Positions 37,632 to 47,487 are shown, counted from the stretch's first letter. The stretch: DNA of 64,000 bases from Aggregatibacter aphrophilus ATCC 33389 (GCF_900636915.1 NZ_LR134327.1:1488001-1552000); one strand, 5' to 3'. Notes: generated from the sequence alone by a model not told the origin. Numbers and translations are program-made.

Positions 37632-38660
37632 ATGAAAAAATGGTTTAAACGCAGTTTAGGTTTAGTTTGTCTTACACCGTTATTATTAAGCCAACAGGCT
37701 TCCGCAGAAGGGCGTTTGACCGTGTATTGCACGGTGCAAAATGCTTTGTGTGAAAAAGTCACTACCTTATTTGGCGAAAAATATAATGTCAAAACCGAGT
37801 TCGTACATGGTGGTACGGAAACTATTTTTGGCAAGATCAAAGCGGAAAAAGACAACCCGCAAGCGGATTTTTGGTATGGCGGCACTATTGAACCGCATTT
37901 TCAGGCCGGTGAGTTAGGCTTATTGGAAGCCTACCGTTCGCCAAAACAGGCAGAAATCCTACCGCAGTTTAAATCACTCATGGAACAAAAGGGCGAATTC
38001 ACTTCCGTGGCGTATATGTTGGTGCTGGGCTTTGGCGTGAACACACAGAAATTAGCACAACTTGGTTTGCCGACGCCGAAAACCTGGGAAGATTTGCTCA
38101 AGCCGGAATACAAAGGCGAAATTCAACTGCCTGATCCACGTGCTTCCGGGACCACTTACACCATTATGGCGACGTTAATTCAATTTTTGGGTGAAGAAAA
38201 AGCCTTTGATTATCTGAAAAAACTCAATGAAAACGTATCCCAATATGTGAAAAGCAATTTGGTAACAGCGAATTTGTCTCGTGGTGAAAGTGCGGTGAGT
38301 ATCGGTTTTGTGCATGCCTATGCCACTGAGAAAGAAAAAGGCGCGTCGGTGGAAACCGTGATTCCTGAAGGCAAAACCGGCTATGCATTAGGCGGTGCGA
38401 GCATTATTAAAGGGGCTCGTAATTTAGACAATGCCAAATTATTTATGGATTTTGTGCTTTCCAAAGAGGTGCAGGAAATTCCATGGCGTGAATTTGGGTT
38501 ATATCAAATCCCGACCAATGCCAATGCGCAAGCCTCGCCAAAATCAGTCGATCCGAAAACATTACAATTATTGGATTTTGATTTCGTCAAATTCGGTTCT
38601 AAAGACGAAGGTAAGCGGTTAATTAATAAATGGCTTGCAGAAATTAAATTGGCGAAATAG
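37632..38660 (+). CDS. afuA: ABC transporter periplasmic binding protein, AfuA-like
   Basis: A 342-residue binding protein with a signal peptide ending near ASA-E (residues 25/26). The mature protein reads GRLTVYCTVQNALCEKVTTLFGEKYNVKTEFVHGG and later ADFWYGGTIEPHFQAGELGLLEAY, typical of the Fbp/Afu iron-binding-protein family. It is followed by a long fused permease and an ATPase, the afuABC organisation of Actinobacillus pleuropneumoniae. AfuA there was first called a ferric binding protein and later reported to bind hexose 6-phosphates. Which substrate applies here cannot be read from sequence alone. Confidence 0.85.
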   Translation: MKKWFKRSLGLVCLTPLLLSQQASAEGRLTVYCTVQNALCEKVTTLFGEKYNVKTEFVHGGTETIFGKIKAEKDNPQADFWYGGTIEPHFQAGELGLLEAYRSPKQAEILPQFKSLMEQKGEFTSVAYMLVLGFGVNTQKLAQLGLPTPKTWEDLLKPEYKGEIQLPDPRASGTTYTIMATLIQFLGEEKAFDYLKKLNENVSQYVKSNLVTANLSRGESAVSIGFVHAYATEKEKGASVETVIPEGKTGYALGGASIIKGARNLDNAKLFMDFVLSKEVQEIPWREFGLYQIPTNANAQASPKSVDPKTLQLLDFDFVKFGSKDEGKRLINKWLAEIKLAK

Positions 38661-38684
38661 TATGTCATTCTTTTACAAGATGAT

Positions 38685-38800
38685 TTGAGCTTGAGCGTAG
38701 TGAACTTGTGGCACTATCCGAAGCAAAAGTCTTGTTTTTTTGGAAGGCTGAAATTACGTATGGTTTGCAACAAGTTCATCAGCCGTAATTTCAGCCTTGC
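38685..38800. repeat. Palindromic element between afuA and afuB
   Basis: GGCTGAAATTACG (about 38741) faces CCGTAATTTCAGCC (about 38782-38795), a near-perfect inverted repeat with ~30-base loop. It is preceded by TGAGCTTGAGCGTAGTGAAC. The arms match part of the element at 25200-25290. It lies inside an operon and ends ~28 bases before the afuB ATG, so it may act as an mRNA stem-loop setting afuA above afuBC expression. Confidence 0.7.
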
Positions 38801-38823
38801 CTAACGGTTTATTTCAATATTTC

Positions 38824-40848
38824 ATGTTTAAAAACCTGTTCCATCACAATATCACTTGGATTTTGCCCGCATTTTTGGCGTTCGCATTTTTGCCTGCGCA
38901 CGCTTTGGATTATGGTATTTTCGGCGCGACTTCCTCGGAATATTTAGCCGCGATGGGATGGTCAAAGATAAATATCAGTTGGCTTTGGTTTTCCTCTTTA
39001 TTGATTTTTCCATGGCTTCAACGCCATTCCGACAACCCTTCATTAGCTAAAACAACAGTAATTCTGACCGCACTTGTTGCTTTATTTATTTGGTTTTCTG
39101 CGGAGTTCTTCCGTTTTCGTTTTGGCTATGCGGTCATCTTTCTGTTTATTGCATTATGGGCAATATTAACCGATGCGTTAGCCCGCTTACGTGTTATGCA
39201 AGGCGATCGTTTCTTGCTGGCTACGGCTATCGGATTAGTTGTGTTAGTGGTCGGGTTTATTTTTTATCCTATCAGCAAATTATTTACGATTTTCTTCAGC
39301 GGAGAAGAAGGCGATTGGCATACCGTAACCGAATTATTAGGCCATTCTGCCTTGTGGAAGGTAGTGGGAAATTCGTTGGCGGTCTCTGCTTCCGTTGGGC
39401 TTTTCTCCGTTATCTTTGCGCTCATTTTTGCTCTTTACACCACGCGCATTGCTAAACGCAGTTTGTTTGTTTGCAAAGTTTTTGCCATTTTGCCGATGGT
39501 GACGCCCCCTTTTGTCGTGAGCCTTGGCGTGATGTTAATGTTTGGCCGTTCCGGCTATGTGACGCAATTTTTCGTACAACATTTTGGCATCAATACCAAC
39601 TGGTTATACGGCTTTAACGGCATTTTAATTTCCCACACCTTAGCGCTCACGCCCATGGCTTTTATGCTCATTGAGGGTGCCTTAAAAAATCTTTCGCCCA
39701 AATTGGAAGAAGTGGGAGTCATGCTTGGTGCAAGCCGTTGGCAAAGTTTTCGTTTTATTGTGTTGCCCTTATTAAAACCTGCATTGGCCAATGCGTTTTT
39801 AATTGTGATGGTGCAATCCTTGGCGGATTTCAGTTCGCCTTTTGTATTGGGTGGAAATTTTGATGTATTGGCAACGCAAATTTATTTTTATATTGTGGGC
39901 GCGCAAAATGATTATTTATCTGCCAGCACCTTAGGCATTATTTTGTTAAGTATTTCCCTCGGTATTTTCTGGTTGCAATACCGTTTTATCGGGCAACAAA
40001 ATTATGTCACCTTATCCGGCAAAGGCTTTGAGGGCAGAGCAACGCCATTGTCCTTCGGTTTGAAAACCTTGGTTATCGCCATTTTTATACTTTGGGTCGG
40101 TTTTAACGCCTTGTTGTACGGCAGTATTTTCTATGGCAGCTTTATGCAAAATTGGGGCGTGGATAATACGTTTACTTTCCGGCATTACATCACGTTATTC
40201 GGGCAGGGCTGGAAAAACGGCGCCATTCCGTCCTTGGTGCAAACCGTGTTATTTGCCGTCATCGCCGCGCCTTTTACGGCTATTAGCGGCTTTTTATTGG
40301 CGTATTTTTTCTCACGTCGGCGTTTTTTCGGCAAAAAGCATATTGAATTTTTAACCTTGCTGAGTTTTGCGGTGCCGGGTACGGTGGCCGGGGTGTCTTA
40401 TATTCTGGCATTTAATAATGTGCCTTTATATTTAACCGGCACGGGCGTGATTATTGTGCTTTCCATGATTACCCGCAATATGCCCATTGGATTGCGCGCA
40501 GCATTGGTAAATTTCAAACAACTGGATCCCTCTTTAGACGAAGCGGCTTATTCATTAAAAGCGAACAGTTTTAAGGTGCTACGTTTTATCACGCTGCCAT
40601 TATTAAAACCGGCGCTATTGTCTGCATTGGTGACCAGTTTTGTGCGTGCGATGACAACCATTAGTGCGATTATTTTCTTGGTTACACCAAGTACCCGCGT
40701 AGCGACTTCGTTTATTTTAAATCGCGTGGAAGACGGCGATTATGGCTTGGCAGTGGCTTACGGCGCCAGTTTAATTGTGATTATGATGCTGATTATTGGT
40801 GTATTTAGCCGTTGGATTGGCAATACACCGTTGCCACAGAGACGATAA
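38824..40848 (+). CDS. afuB: ABC transporter permease, AfuB-like (two fused permease domains)
   Basis: A 674-residue inner-membrane protein with about a dozen membrane segments and two BPD_transp_1 domains in tandem. EAA-type loops are visible (EEVGVMLGASRWQSFRFIVLPLLKPAL near 300 and DEAAYSLKANSFKVLRFITLPLLKPAL near 575). This length fits AfuB (~687) and not FbpB (~500). I chose ATG 38824 (MFKNLFHHNITW); an in-frame TTG at 38797 lies in the palindromic repeat. No good ribosome site is visible before either start. The stop abuts the afuC ATG. Confidence 0.88.
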   Translation: MFKNLFHHNITWILPAFLAFAFLPAHALDYGIFGATSSEYLAAMGWSKINISWLWFSSLLIFPWLQRHSDNPSLAKTTVILTALVALFIWFSAEFFRFRFGYAVIFLFIALWAILTDALARLRVMQGDRFLLATAIGLVVLVVGFIFYPISKLFTIFFSGEEGDWHTVTELLGHSALWKVVGNSLAVSASVGLFSVIFALIFALYTTRIAKRSLFVCKVFAILPMVTPPFVVSLGVMLMFGRSGYVTQFFVQHFGINTNWLYGFNGILISHTLALTPMAFMLIEGALKNLSPKLEEVGVMLGASRWQSFRFIVLPLLKPALANAFLIVMVQSLADFSSPFVLGGNFDVLATQIYFYIVGAQNDYLSASTLGIILLSISLGIFWLQYRFIGQQNYVTLSGKGFEGRATPLSFGLKTLVIAIFILWVGFNALLYGSIFYGSFMQNWGVDNTFTFRHYITLFGQGWKNGAIPSLVQTVLFAVIAAPFTAISGFLLAYFFSRRRFFGKKHIEFLTLLSFAVPGTVAGVSYILAFNNVPLYLTGTGVIIVLSMITRNMPIGLRAALVNFKQLDPSLDEAAYSLKANSFKVLRFITLPLLKPALLSALVTSFVRAMTTISAIIFLVTPSTRVATSFILNRVEDGDYGLAVAYGASLIVIMMLIIGVFSRWIGNTPLPQRR

Positions 40849-41889
40849 ATGACACAACATATTGAATTAAAAAATATTTATAAATCTTTCGGCCAAACGA
40901 AAGTGTTACAGGATTTTAATCTGACCTTTCAAAAGGGTAAGTTCACCACGTTGCTTGGTGCGTCAGGTTGCGGTAAAACCACGATTTTACGCTTAATTGC
41001 CGGCCTGGAGGAGCTAGATCAAGGACAGATTTTATGTGACGGACGGGATATTAGTTTGTTGTCGCCACAACAACGTGGCGTCGGCATTGTATTTCAATCT
41101 TATGCGCTGTTTCCTCATCTTAGCGTGGGTGAAAATGTTGCGTTCGGGTTAAAAATGCAAGAAGAAAACCCCACCAATATTGCCGAAAAAGTCAAAAATG
41201 CCCTAAAAATGGTGGAATTAGAAGGCTTTGAACAACGCGGTATCGAGCAACTTTCCGGCGGACAACAACAGCGCGTTGCACTCGCACGGGCATTGGTGAT
41301 TGCACCGCAAATTCTGCTTTTCGATGAGCCCTTGAGTAATTTGGATACTAATTTGCGTCGAACCATGCGCGAAATGATTCGTCATTTGCAACAACAATTG
41401 GGGATTACGGCGCTATATGTTACCCACGATCAAAGCGAAGCTTTTGCCGTATCTGATGAAGTGGTCGTGATGAATCAAGGCAAAGTGGATCAAATCGGTA
41501 CGCCGAATCATCTTTATCGCTCGCCAAGCTCCTGCTTCACCGCGACATTTATGGGCGATGTGTCGTTCTTCCCGGTGAAAGCCAAGGCGGGCAAACTGTT
41601 TATGGGAGAAAGTCCCTTGTCGATTAGTTTGCTAGAAGCATTAACGGACGGCGATTATCATTTAGGCATTCGTCCGGAAGGTGTGTTGCTTGCTGCCAAT
41701 GGCGAACCTTCCGCCCGTTGTGATATTCAAACGGCGGTCTTTATGGGGAATTATTGGGAAATTAATGTACTGTGGCATGGGATGCCGTTGTTGGTGCACT
41801 TGAATCCAAATGATTATGTTCCGAATCAGTCGCATTATTTCGTGCAACTGCGTCCAATTGGTTGGTTTGTGTTGCCCATGGTAGCGTAA
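40849..41889 (+). CDS. afuC: ABC transporter ATPase, AfuC-like
   Basis: A 346-residue ATPase with Walker A GASGCGKTT (39-47), Q-loop VFQSYALFPHLSVGENV, signature LSGGQQQRVALARALV and Walker B LLFDEPLSNLD. A C-terminal TOBE regulatory domain of about 110 residues follows (LGIRPEGVLL). It energises AfuB. The ATG directly follows the afuB stop TAA, so translation is coupled. An inverted-USS terminator closes the operon. Confidence 0.92.
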   Translation: MTQHIELKNIYKSFGQTKVLQDFNLTFQKGKFTTLLGASGCGKTTILRLIAGLEELDQGQILCDGRDISLLSPQQRGVGIVFQSYALFPHLSVGENVAFGLKMQEENPTNIAEKVKNALKMVELEGFEQRGIEQLSGGQQQRVALARALVIAPQILLFDEPLSNLDTNLRRTMREMIRHLQQQLGITALYVTHDQSEAFAVSDEVVVMNQGKVDQIGTPNHLYRSPSSCFTATFMGDVSFFPVKAKAGKLFMGESPLSISLLEALTDGDYHLGIRPEGVLLAANGEPSARCDIQTAVFMGNYWEINVLWHGMPLLVHLNPNDYVPNQSHYFVQLRPIGWFVLPMVA

Positions 41890-41898
41890 ATGGAATTC

Positions 41899-41941
41899 AA
41901 AGTGCGGTCAAAAAAACAGATATTTTTTCTACCGCACTTTT
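41899..41941. terminator. Bidirectional inverted-USS terminator between afuC and ybaK
   Basis: AAAGTGCGGT (41899-41908) pairs with ACCGCACTTT (41931-41940); T-rich on the + side. It serves the convergent genes on both sides. Confidence 0.85.
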
Positions 41942-41963
41942 CCTTTATCTTCTGCGGATATTC

Positions 41964-42443
41964 CTACACTTCATCCACAATATCGATAAACTGAGCATTC
42001 AATATTTTTGCCAAGTCCTGCGGGGCGATTTCCACGCTTAATCCGCGTTTGCCGCCGGAAACGAAAATTTTCTCAAAATTGAGGGCTGCGTGCTCAATAA
42101 CGGTGACAACACGTTTCTTTTGGCCTAGCGGGCTGATGCCACCTACCAAATAACCTGTGCTTTTCTGGGCAGCCTCTTTCTCTGCCATTTCCACTTTTTT
42201 CACGCCTAAGGCTTTGGCGGCTTTTTTTAAGCTTAACATATGGCTGGTCGGCAACACGAAACAGGCGAGTTTTTTCTGATCGCCGTTTTCGGCGACCAAT
42301 AAAGTTTTGAAGGATTGGTCAGGGTTAATACCGAGTTTTTCGGCGGCCTCGTCGCCAAAGTGAGTATTGTCAGGGTCGTGATCGTAGTGATGTAGCGTGA
42401 AAGGGACTTTTTGCTTTTTCAGTAAATCAATTGCCGGCGTCAT
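41964..42443 (-). CDS. ybaK: Cys-tRNA(Pro)/Cys-tRNA(Cys) deacylase YbaK
   Basis: A 159-residue YbaK/EbsC protein. It hydrolyses cysteine mischarged on tRNA-Pro, a trans-editing role supporting prolyl-tRNA synthetase. Conserved features are [23 protein letters not shown] at the N-terminus, FKTLLVA, the active-site lysine region [43 protein letters not shown] and the [15 protein letters not shown] motif. H. influenzae YbaK is a characterised member of the family. Single gene, divergent from usg. Confidence 0.95.
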   Translation of the reverse strand: MTPAIDLLKKQKVPFTLHHYDHDPDNTHFGDEAAEKLGINPDQSFKTLLVAENGDQKKLACFVLPTSHMLSLKKAAKALGVKKVEMAEKEAAQKSTGYLVGGISPLGQKKRVVTVIEHAALNFEKIFVSGGKRGLSVEIAPQDLAKILNAQFIDIVDEV

Positions 42444-42503
42444 TGTATTTCCTCGTAATAATTCAGTAAAATGTAGCCCGTTTATTTTACTGCGGAGAGA
42501 AAA

Positions 42504-43475
42504 ATGAGTACAAGATTAAATGTCGCCCTGGTAGCCGAATTCGATTTATGTGAGAAATTGGCAGAAGCATTAGAGCAGAGTTGTTTAGAAATTGAAAAAT
42601 TATCCGTTGTCGAGCTTTTCCCTTTTGCCGAAGAACAAGGCATTCGTTTCAACAATAAAAGCGTAGCACAACTCAGTTTAGATGAAACCGAATGGTCGGA
42701 TTTCGATTACGTTTTTTTCGCCGGCGAATTAACACATGCTACACACATTGCCAAAGCCGCTAGCGCAGGTTGTATGGTCATTGACTTGAAAGGCGTATGC
42801 GCTACGTTAAATGATGTGCCGGTGATTGTGCCAAGTGTAAACAACGAACAGTTGATTTCACTACAACGTAACATTGTCTCATTACCTGATCCGCAAGTAA
42901 CGCAATTCATTTTCTCCGTGTCACAATTAGCGCGTGAAGCAAACCTATCACAAGTGTTAGTCACATCATTATTACCGGCCTCTTATATTGATAGCGAAAC
43001 CGTCTCAAAACTTGCCGGTCAAACGGCACAATTGTTAAACGGCATTCCGCTCGACGAAGAACAGCAACGCTTGGCTTTTGATGTGTTTCCATCTACAAAA
43101 CACACCGTAAATTTGGCGGCGCAAGTGGAAAAAATCTTTCCGCAATTGCCAAATGTGATTTTCCATCAAGTGCAAGTGCCGGTGTTTTACGGCATGGCGC
43201 AAACAGTGACATTGTTATCTGACTATGAGTTGGATATGCAATCACAAATTAGCGCATGGCAGGGTAATGAATTGGTGGATTTCAATGAAACTCAATTATT
43301 CACTCCGGTAACCAACGGCGAAGCAGAAGCCGGAGAGACTGCTAAATTACATATCGGCGGGCTAACTGTGGTGGAAAATGGCGTACAATTCTGGTTGGTA
43401 GCTGACGAACAGCGTTTTGACATTGCCTTGTTAGGCGTCAAATTGGCGGAATTGGTGTATCAAAAAGGGTATTGA
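42504..43475 (+). CDS. usg: Usg-like protein, aspartate-semialdehyde dehydrogenase homologue
   Basis: A 323-residue protein resembling E. coli Usg, a paralogue of aspartate-semialdehyde dehydrogenase. It has the N-terminal Rossmann-like start ([20 protein letters not shown]) but not the GxxGxxG nucleotide motif or the catalytic QNCT cysteine, so it is probably not an active dehydrogenase. The C-terminal dimerisation region ([18 protein letters not shown]) is recognisable. Function in this group is unknown. Confidence 0.8.
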   Translation: MSTRLNVALVAEFDLCEKLAEALEQSCLEIEKLSVVELFPFAEEQGIRFNNKSVAQLSLDETEWSDFDYVFFAGELTHATHIAKAASAGCMVIDLKGVCATLNDVPVIVPSVNNEQLISLQRNIVSLPDPQVTQFIFSVSQLAREANLSQVLVTSLLPASYIDSETVSKLAGQTAQLLNGIPLDEEQQRLAFDVFPSTKHTVNLAAQVEKIFPQLPNVIFHQVQVPVFYGMAQTVTLLSDYELDMQSQISAWQGNELVDFNETQLFTPVTNGEAEAGETAKLHIGGLTVVENGVQFWLVADEQRFDIALLGVKLAELVYQKGY

Positions 43476-43531
43476 GTTTGTAGGGTGCACGTAAACACCC
43501 TCATATAGCGTCACTAAACTCGGAGTAAAGG

Positions 43532-44161
43532 ATGTCTTTATTTTCAAAAATCAAAAGAGCGGTGAATAAATTTCACAGAAAATCCATTAATCAAGAATTA
43601 AAAAATCGCTTAACCAACCACAATATGTCAGTGATTTCCAGCAACTGCGTGGGGGCTTTTATTTTGCATGATTTAAATGAGCCTTTTAATTCTCCCTTTG
43701 TGAATTTATATGTGAAACCGCGGGATTTTATTCGGTATTTGCAAAATATGGCGCACTATGATCCGCAAACATTAGTTTTTGAGCCGACAGATAAGCCTTA
43801 TCCTGTGGGAATATTAGGCGATATTCCTATCCATTTTATGCATTATCACAGCGCGCAAGAAGCCCGGGAAAAATGGGAAACCCGTTTAAAACGAGTGAAT
43901 TTAGATAATCTGTTTATCATTATGACGGATAAAGACGGTACAGTGGGCGTGACTTATGAGGATCTTGTCGCTTTTGATAATTTGCCGTTTAAAAATAAAG
44001 TGGTGTTTACCAATAAACCTTATCCTGGGTTGGCATCTGCCTTTTATATCAAGGGCTTTGAACAAGAAACTCAAGTTGGCGATTTGTTCGACTTTTCCGG
44101 CTGGAATGGCGCGAAATATTATGATCAGTTTGATTATGTGGCGTGGTTTAATCAGCCTTAA
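43532..44161 (+). CDS. DUF1919-family protein, possible surface-polysaccharide function
   Basis: A 209-residue cytoplasmic-looking protein. VISSNCVGAFILHDLN, NLYVKPRDFIRYLQNM, IHFMHYHSAQEAREKWETRLKRVN and the C-terminal DQFDYVAWFN are typical of the DUF1919 group, often found beside capsule or exopolysaccharide genes. Here it stands alone between usg and the redox operon, so context does not add support. No catalytic mechanism is known to me. A typical inverted-USS terminator follows. Confidence 0.7.
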   Translation: MSLFSKIKRAVNKFHRKSINQELKNRLTNHNMSVISSNCVGAFILHDLNEPFNSPFVNLYVKPRDFIRYLQNMAHYDPQTLVFEPTDKPYPVGILGDIPIHFMHYHSAQEAREKWETRLKRVNLDNLFIIMTDKDGTVGVTYEDLVAFDNLPFKNKVVFTNKPYPGLASAFYIKGFEQETQVGDLFDFSGWNGAKYYDQFDYVAWFNQP

Positions 44162-44185
44162 TGCAATTTGCAGTAGCAAGAAAAC

Positions 44186-44219
44186 AAAAAAGTGCGGTAG
44201 AAATTCACCGCACTTTTTT
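44186..44219. terminator. Bidirectional inverted-USS terminator
   Basis: AAAAAAGTGCGGT (44186-44198) pairs with ACCGCACTTTTTT (44207-44219), 13-bp stem and 8-base loop, between the convergent DUF1919 and thioredoxin genes. Confidence 0.93.
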
Positions 44220-44230
44220 ATTTCAGTTTA

Positions 44231-44713
44231 TCAATTCCCTGCCAACTGCTTAATTTGTGCCGTACCTAAATGGCCAGGTACAGTTTTTAGGATATTTAAA
44301 TCTGCATCAAGCAATACGCTGGAAGGGTAGCCACGCACTTTGGCACGTTTTAGGGTTTCGCCTTTTTCATCTAATAATACAATGATGTTTTTGTAATCCA
44401 ACCCTTTGTACCACTCAATGAAATCTTGGGTTTCCTTTTCGCCTTTGGCTCCCGGAGAAACGATCGTAATAACGTCAAAGTTTTTGCTTTGATCGGCACT
44501 GAGTTCGTTAATTTCCGCCAAACCGGCAAGACAAATCGGACACCAAGACGCCCACATTTTGACGTAAACAGGTTTGCCTTTAGTTGTCACTTGATCGAGT
44601 GTTACCACGTTATTATTTAAGTCTTTAAATTGAACGTCTTTCAATGAATTTTCTCCTTCGGCAAAGCTATTTACGCTAAATGCCATTAATAATAATGCAA
44701 TGATTTTTTTCAT
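44231..44713 (-). CDS. Periplasmic TlpA/thioredoxin-like protein
   Basis: A 160-residue protein with a cleavable signal peptide (SVNSFA-E) and a thioredoxin fold carrying the active-site pair in WASWCPICLAG. It is the last gene of an operon with a CcdA-like electron carrier and a secreted MsrAB. Together they split into three genes what Neisseria PilB/MsrAB carries as one polypeptide (Trx-MsrA-MsrB). Likely role: passing electrons from CcdA to MsrAB in the periplasm. The electron route is inferred from this context. Confidence 0.85.
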   Translation of the reverse strand: MKKIIALLLMAFSVNSFAEGENSLKDVQFKDLNNNVVTLDQVTTKGKPVYVKMWASWCPICLAGLAEINELSADQSKNFDVITIVSPGAKGEKETQDFIEWYKGLDYKNIIVLLDEKGETLKRAKVRGYPSSVLLDADLNILKTVPGHLGTAQIKQLAGN

Positions 44714-44728
44714 AGTTGATATTTCCTT

Positions 44729-45370
44729 TTATTGTAAATTATTGGTAATGAGTAAAACGCCCATGACGATAATTAATAATCCGCCGACAATTTTAAATTT
44801 ACCTAAGTGTTTATTCAGTGCTTTGGTGCGCTTGAGCAGTTCTTGGGAAAACAAGGAGAACAGCACAAACGGGGTGGCCAAGCCGAATACATAAACCAAC
44901 ATCATAGAAGCGCCATAGAGGGCAGAACCTTCGTCTCCGGACAATGCCAGTACGGATGCTAAAATCGGTCCAATACAAGGTGTCCAGCCAAGGCTAAAGG
45001 TAAGCCCTAGGAAAAAGGCTTCAAAAGAGGCGCTTTTGCCTTCGGTTTTCACTTCAACCACTTTGGTTCTTTCTAAGAAATTCAACTTGATAATGCCTAA
45101 TTGGTGAATCCCTAAAATAATGACGATAATGCCGGCAATGATTCTGACGTTATCATTAAAGAACAAATTGCCTAGAAAACCGAAGCTAAATCCAAGGCTC
45201 ACAAAGGTTAAGGACAAGCCTGCAATAAACAAAAAAGTGTTCAGAATCTTTCTACCGCCTTTTGCCAAAATGCCAAAATAAATGGGAATAATGGGGAAGA
45301 TACAAGGTGATAAAAAGGAGGCAAGACCTGCAAGGAAAACTGTGCCAATCAATAACTGCTGATCAAACAT
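44729..45370 (-). CDS. CcdA/DsbD-like transmembrane electron-transfer protein
   Basis: A 213-residue inner-membrane protein with six hydrophobic segments and the CcdA-type redox cysteines: one in ASFLSPCIFPIIPIYFG (near residue 22) and one in SLGWTPCIGPILASVLAL (near 130). Such proteins carry electrons from cytoplasmic thioredoxin to periplasmic partners. It lies between msrAB (3-base gap) and the periplasmic thioredoxin gene (15-base gap), so methionine-sulfoxide repair is the likely client, though cytochrome c maturation cannot be excluded. Confidence 0.88.
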   Translation of the reverse strand: MFDQQLLIGTVFLAGLASFLSPCIFPIIPIYFGILAKGGRKILNTFLFIAGLSLTFVSLGFSFGFLGNLFFNDNVRIIAGIIVIILGIHQLGIIKLNFLERTKVVEVKTEGKSASFEAFFLGLTFSLGWTPCIGPILASVLALSGDEGSALYGASMMLVYVFGLATPFVLFSLFSQELLKRTKALNKHLGKFKIVGGLLIIVMGVLLITNNLQ

Positions 45371-45373
45371 CCT

Positions 45374-46444
45374 TTACTCCTTTACCGCATTGGTCAGATA
45401 ACCATAATTTTCTTTCGCCATCTCTTCTAGCGGAATAAATTTGATAGCTGCACTGTTAATGCAATAGCGCAAACCGCCTTTATCTTTCGGACCATCGTCA
45501 AATACATGACCTAAATGGGCTTTTCCGCTACGGCTGATGACTTCTGTTCTGAGCATATTAAAGCTGTGATCGTCCTGATAGGTCACCACGTCTTTAACAA
45601 TCGGTTTGGTGAAACTCGGCCAACCACAACCGGACTCAAATTTATCTTTAGAGGAGAACAACGGCTCACCGGTGGTGACATCTACATAGATGCCCGGTTT
45701 AAAATTATCCCAATATTCATTACTGAAAGAATGTTCGGTATTTTTATTTTGTGTCACGCTATATTGCAACGGTGTTAATTTTGCTTTTAGCTCCGCATCG
45801 CTTGGTTTTGGGTAATCTTTCTCATCAATGATGACGTTATTGGCTTGTTCCAAATCGATGTGGCAATAGCCATTTGGATTTTTCTTTAAATAATCTTGAT
45901 GGTAGTCTTCCGCTAACACGTAATTGCGTAACGGTTCCACTTCAATTTGAATTTTGTTTTTGTATTTTTCTTGCAGTGAAGCAATTTCTTTTTCAATCAG
46001 TGTCTTATCCGCCGCATCTTGATAATAAATACCTGTACGATATTGTCTGCCACGATCGTTTCCTTGTTTGTTGACACTGGTCGGATCAATGACTTGAAAA
46101 TAATATTTCAGTAATTTATCCAAGGAAATTTTATTGCGGTCATAAGTCACTTTTACCGTTTCTGCGTGATCTGTAATGCCGATCATTTGATAACTGGTTT
46201 TGTCGCCTTTGCCGTTGGCATAACCTGACACGGCATCTTCCACGCCGTAAATACGTTCCATATAAGCCTCAATCCCCCAGAAACAGCCACCGGCTAAATA
46301 AATTTCGTGGATATCTTTTGTGGCTTCGGACATGTTACTTTTCTCCATGGTTGATTGAACGGGATTTTCTGCCATAACACTTGTCGGGATTGCCGCACAG
46401 GATAAAAGTGCGGTCAAAATCAAGACTAATTTTGATTTCTTCAT
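45374..46444 (-). CDS. msrAB: Secreted bifunctional methionine sulfoxide reductase MsrAB
   Basis: A 356-residue protein with a signal peptide (to about residue 25). It has an MsrA domain with catalytic C54 in GGCFWG (52-57) and an MsrB domain with CGWPSF and catalytic C328 in RYCINSA. MsrA and MsrB reduce the S and R forms of methionine sulfoxide. Location in the periplasm protects envelope proteins from oxidants such as hypochlorous acid. A USS sits in reverse within the signal-peptide region (about 46406-46416). First gene of the operon. Confidence 0.95.
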   Translation of the reverse strand: MKKSKLVLILTALLSCAAIPTSVMAENPVQSTMEKSNMSEATKDIHEIYLAGGCFWGIEAYMERIYGVEDAVSGYANGKGDKTSYQMIGITDHAETVKVTYDRNKISLDKLLKYYFQVIDPTSVNKQGNDRGRQYRTGIYYQDAADKTLIEKEIASLQEKYKNKIQIEVEPLRNYVLAEDYHQDYLKKNPNGYCHIDLEQANNVIIDEKDYPKPSDAELKAKLTPLQYSVTQNKNTEHSFSNEYWDNFKPGIYVDVTTGEPLFSSKDKFESGCGWPSFTKPIVKDVVTYQDDHSFNMLRTEVISRSGKAHLGHVFDDGPKDKGGLRYCINSAAIKFIPLEEMAKENYGYLTNAVKE

Positions 46445-46661
46445 GATAACTCCTTCATAATTTTAGAATAATGAAAATGGTACCCTTTCACTTATGTTAG
46501 ACGGAGTCGCCGCAAATTACTTACAAATTATTTTTATTATTTTTCTCTGAGAGACTAAATCATCATTAGAAATAATGGGTTGTAGAAAAAAGAATTTTTA
46601 TCAACCCTGTGTTCTAAGCTATACTGTCCTCCTTTTGAATTAAGGTAGGAGTAGCGTAGCG

Positions 46662-47354
46662 ATGAAAAAAATAGAGCAGCTGTTTGCCAACAATTACAAG
46701 TGGGCAACGCAAATGAAAGAGGAAAAATCCACTTACTTTCAAGAACTGGCAGAGCATCAACAGCCACATTATTTATGGATTGGTTGCTCAGATAGCCGTG
46801 TGCCGGCAGAAAAGCTGACTAACTTAGAGCCGGGCGAGTTATTTGTTCATCGTAACGTGGCCAATCAAGTAATTCATACGGATTTTAATTGCCTTTCGGT
46901 AGTGCAATATGCGGTGGATGTGTTGAATATTGAACATATTATTATTTGTGGCCACACAAATTGCGGCGGTATTCACGCAGCGATGAATGATAAAGATTTG
47001 GGCTTGATTAATAACTGGTTGTTACATATTCGGGATATTTGGTTTAAGCATGGTCATTTGCTTGGCAACCTTTCACCGGAACGCCGTGCCGATATGTTGA
47101 CGAAATTGAATGTAGCGGAGCAGGTATATAATTTGGGACGTACTTCCATTGTAAAAAATGCGTGGAAAAATGGAAAAAAATTGTCTCTGCACGGCTGGGT
47201 TTATGACGTAAATGACGGTTTCCTAGTCGATCAAGGGGTGGTCGCCACCAGTCGCGAAACCCTAGAAATTTCTTATCGTAATGCCATTTCCCGTCTGTTA
47301 AAACTAAATGAAGAGGAAATGTTGAAAAAAGCACATGAGCAGGAAGAGGAATAG
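46662..47354 (+). CDS. can: Beta-carbonic anhydrase
   Basis: A 230-residue zinc enzyme that interconverts CO2 and bicarbonate. The ligands C42, D44, H98 and C101 are in CSDSRVP and GHTNCGG. W39, R64 and a tyrosine at 182 are present; equivalent residues form the inhibitory bicarbonate site of the H. influenzae enzyme, so the same allosteric type II behaviour is likely. The start ATG at 46662 has GGAG upstream. In Pasteurellaceae this gene matters for growth at low CO2, consistent with a capnophilic host. Confidence 0.95.
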   Translation: MKKIEQLFANNYKWATQMKEEKSTYFQELAEHQQPHYLWIGCSDSRVPAEKLTNLEPGELFVHRNVANQVIHTDFNCLSVVQYAVDVLNIEHIIICGHTNCGGIHAAMNDKDLGLINNWLLHIRDIWFKHGHLLGNLSPERRADMLTKLNVAEQVYNLGRTSIVKNAWKNGKKLSLHGWVYDVNDGFLVDQGVVATSRETLEISYRNAISRLLKLNEEEMLKKAHEQEEE

Positions 47355-47406
47355 AATTTTTCTTTGTTGCTTAAGGGCACTCTGATGTCCTATGAAAAAT
47401 ACTGAG

Positions 47407-47469
47407 AAAACTGACCGCACTTTGATCTCTTACCAAAAGTAAGAAACAGAACAAAGTGCGGTCAGTTTT
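47407..47469. terminator. Long inverted-USS hairpin after can
   Basis: An 18-bp perfect stem built around AAAACTGACCGCACTTTG and CAAAGTGCGGTCAGTTTT (47407-47424 with 47452-47469), with T's after the right arm. One of the longest inverted USS pairs in the window. Confidence 0.9.
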
Positions 47470-47487
47470 TAGAATGTTTTTATAAGA

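Noticed and set aside
37613..37885. Minus-strand frame overlapping afuA
   Set aside because: It is the antisense shadow of the afuA coding sequence.
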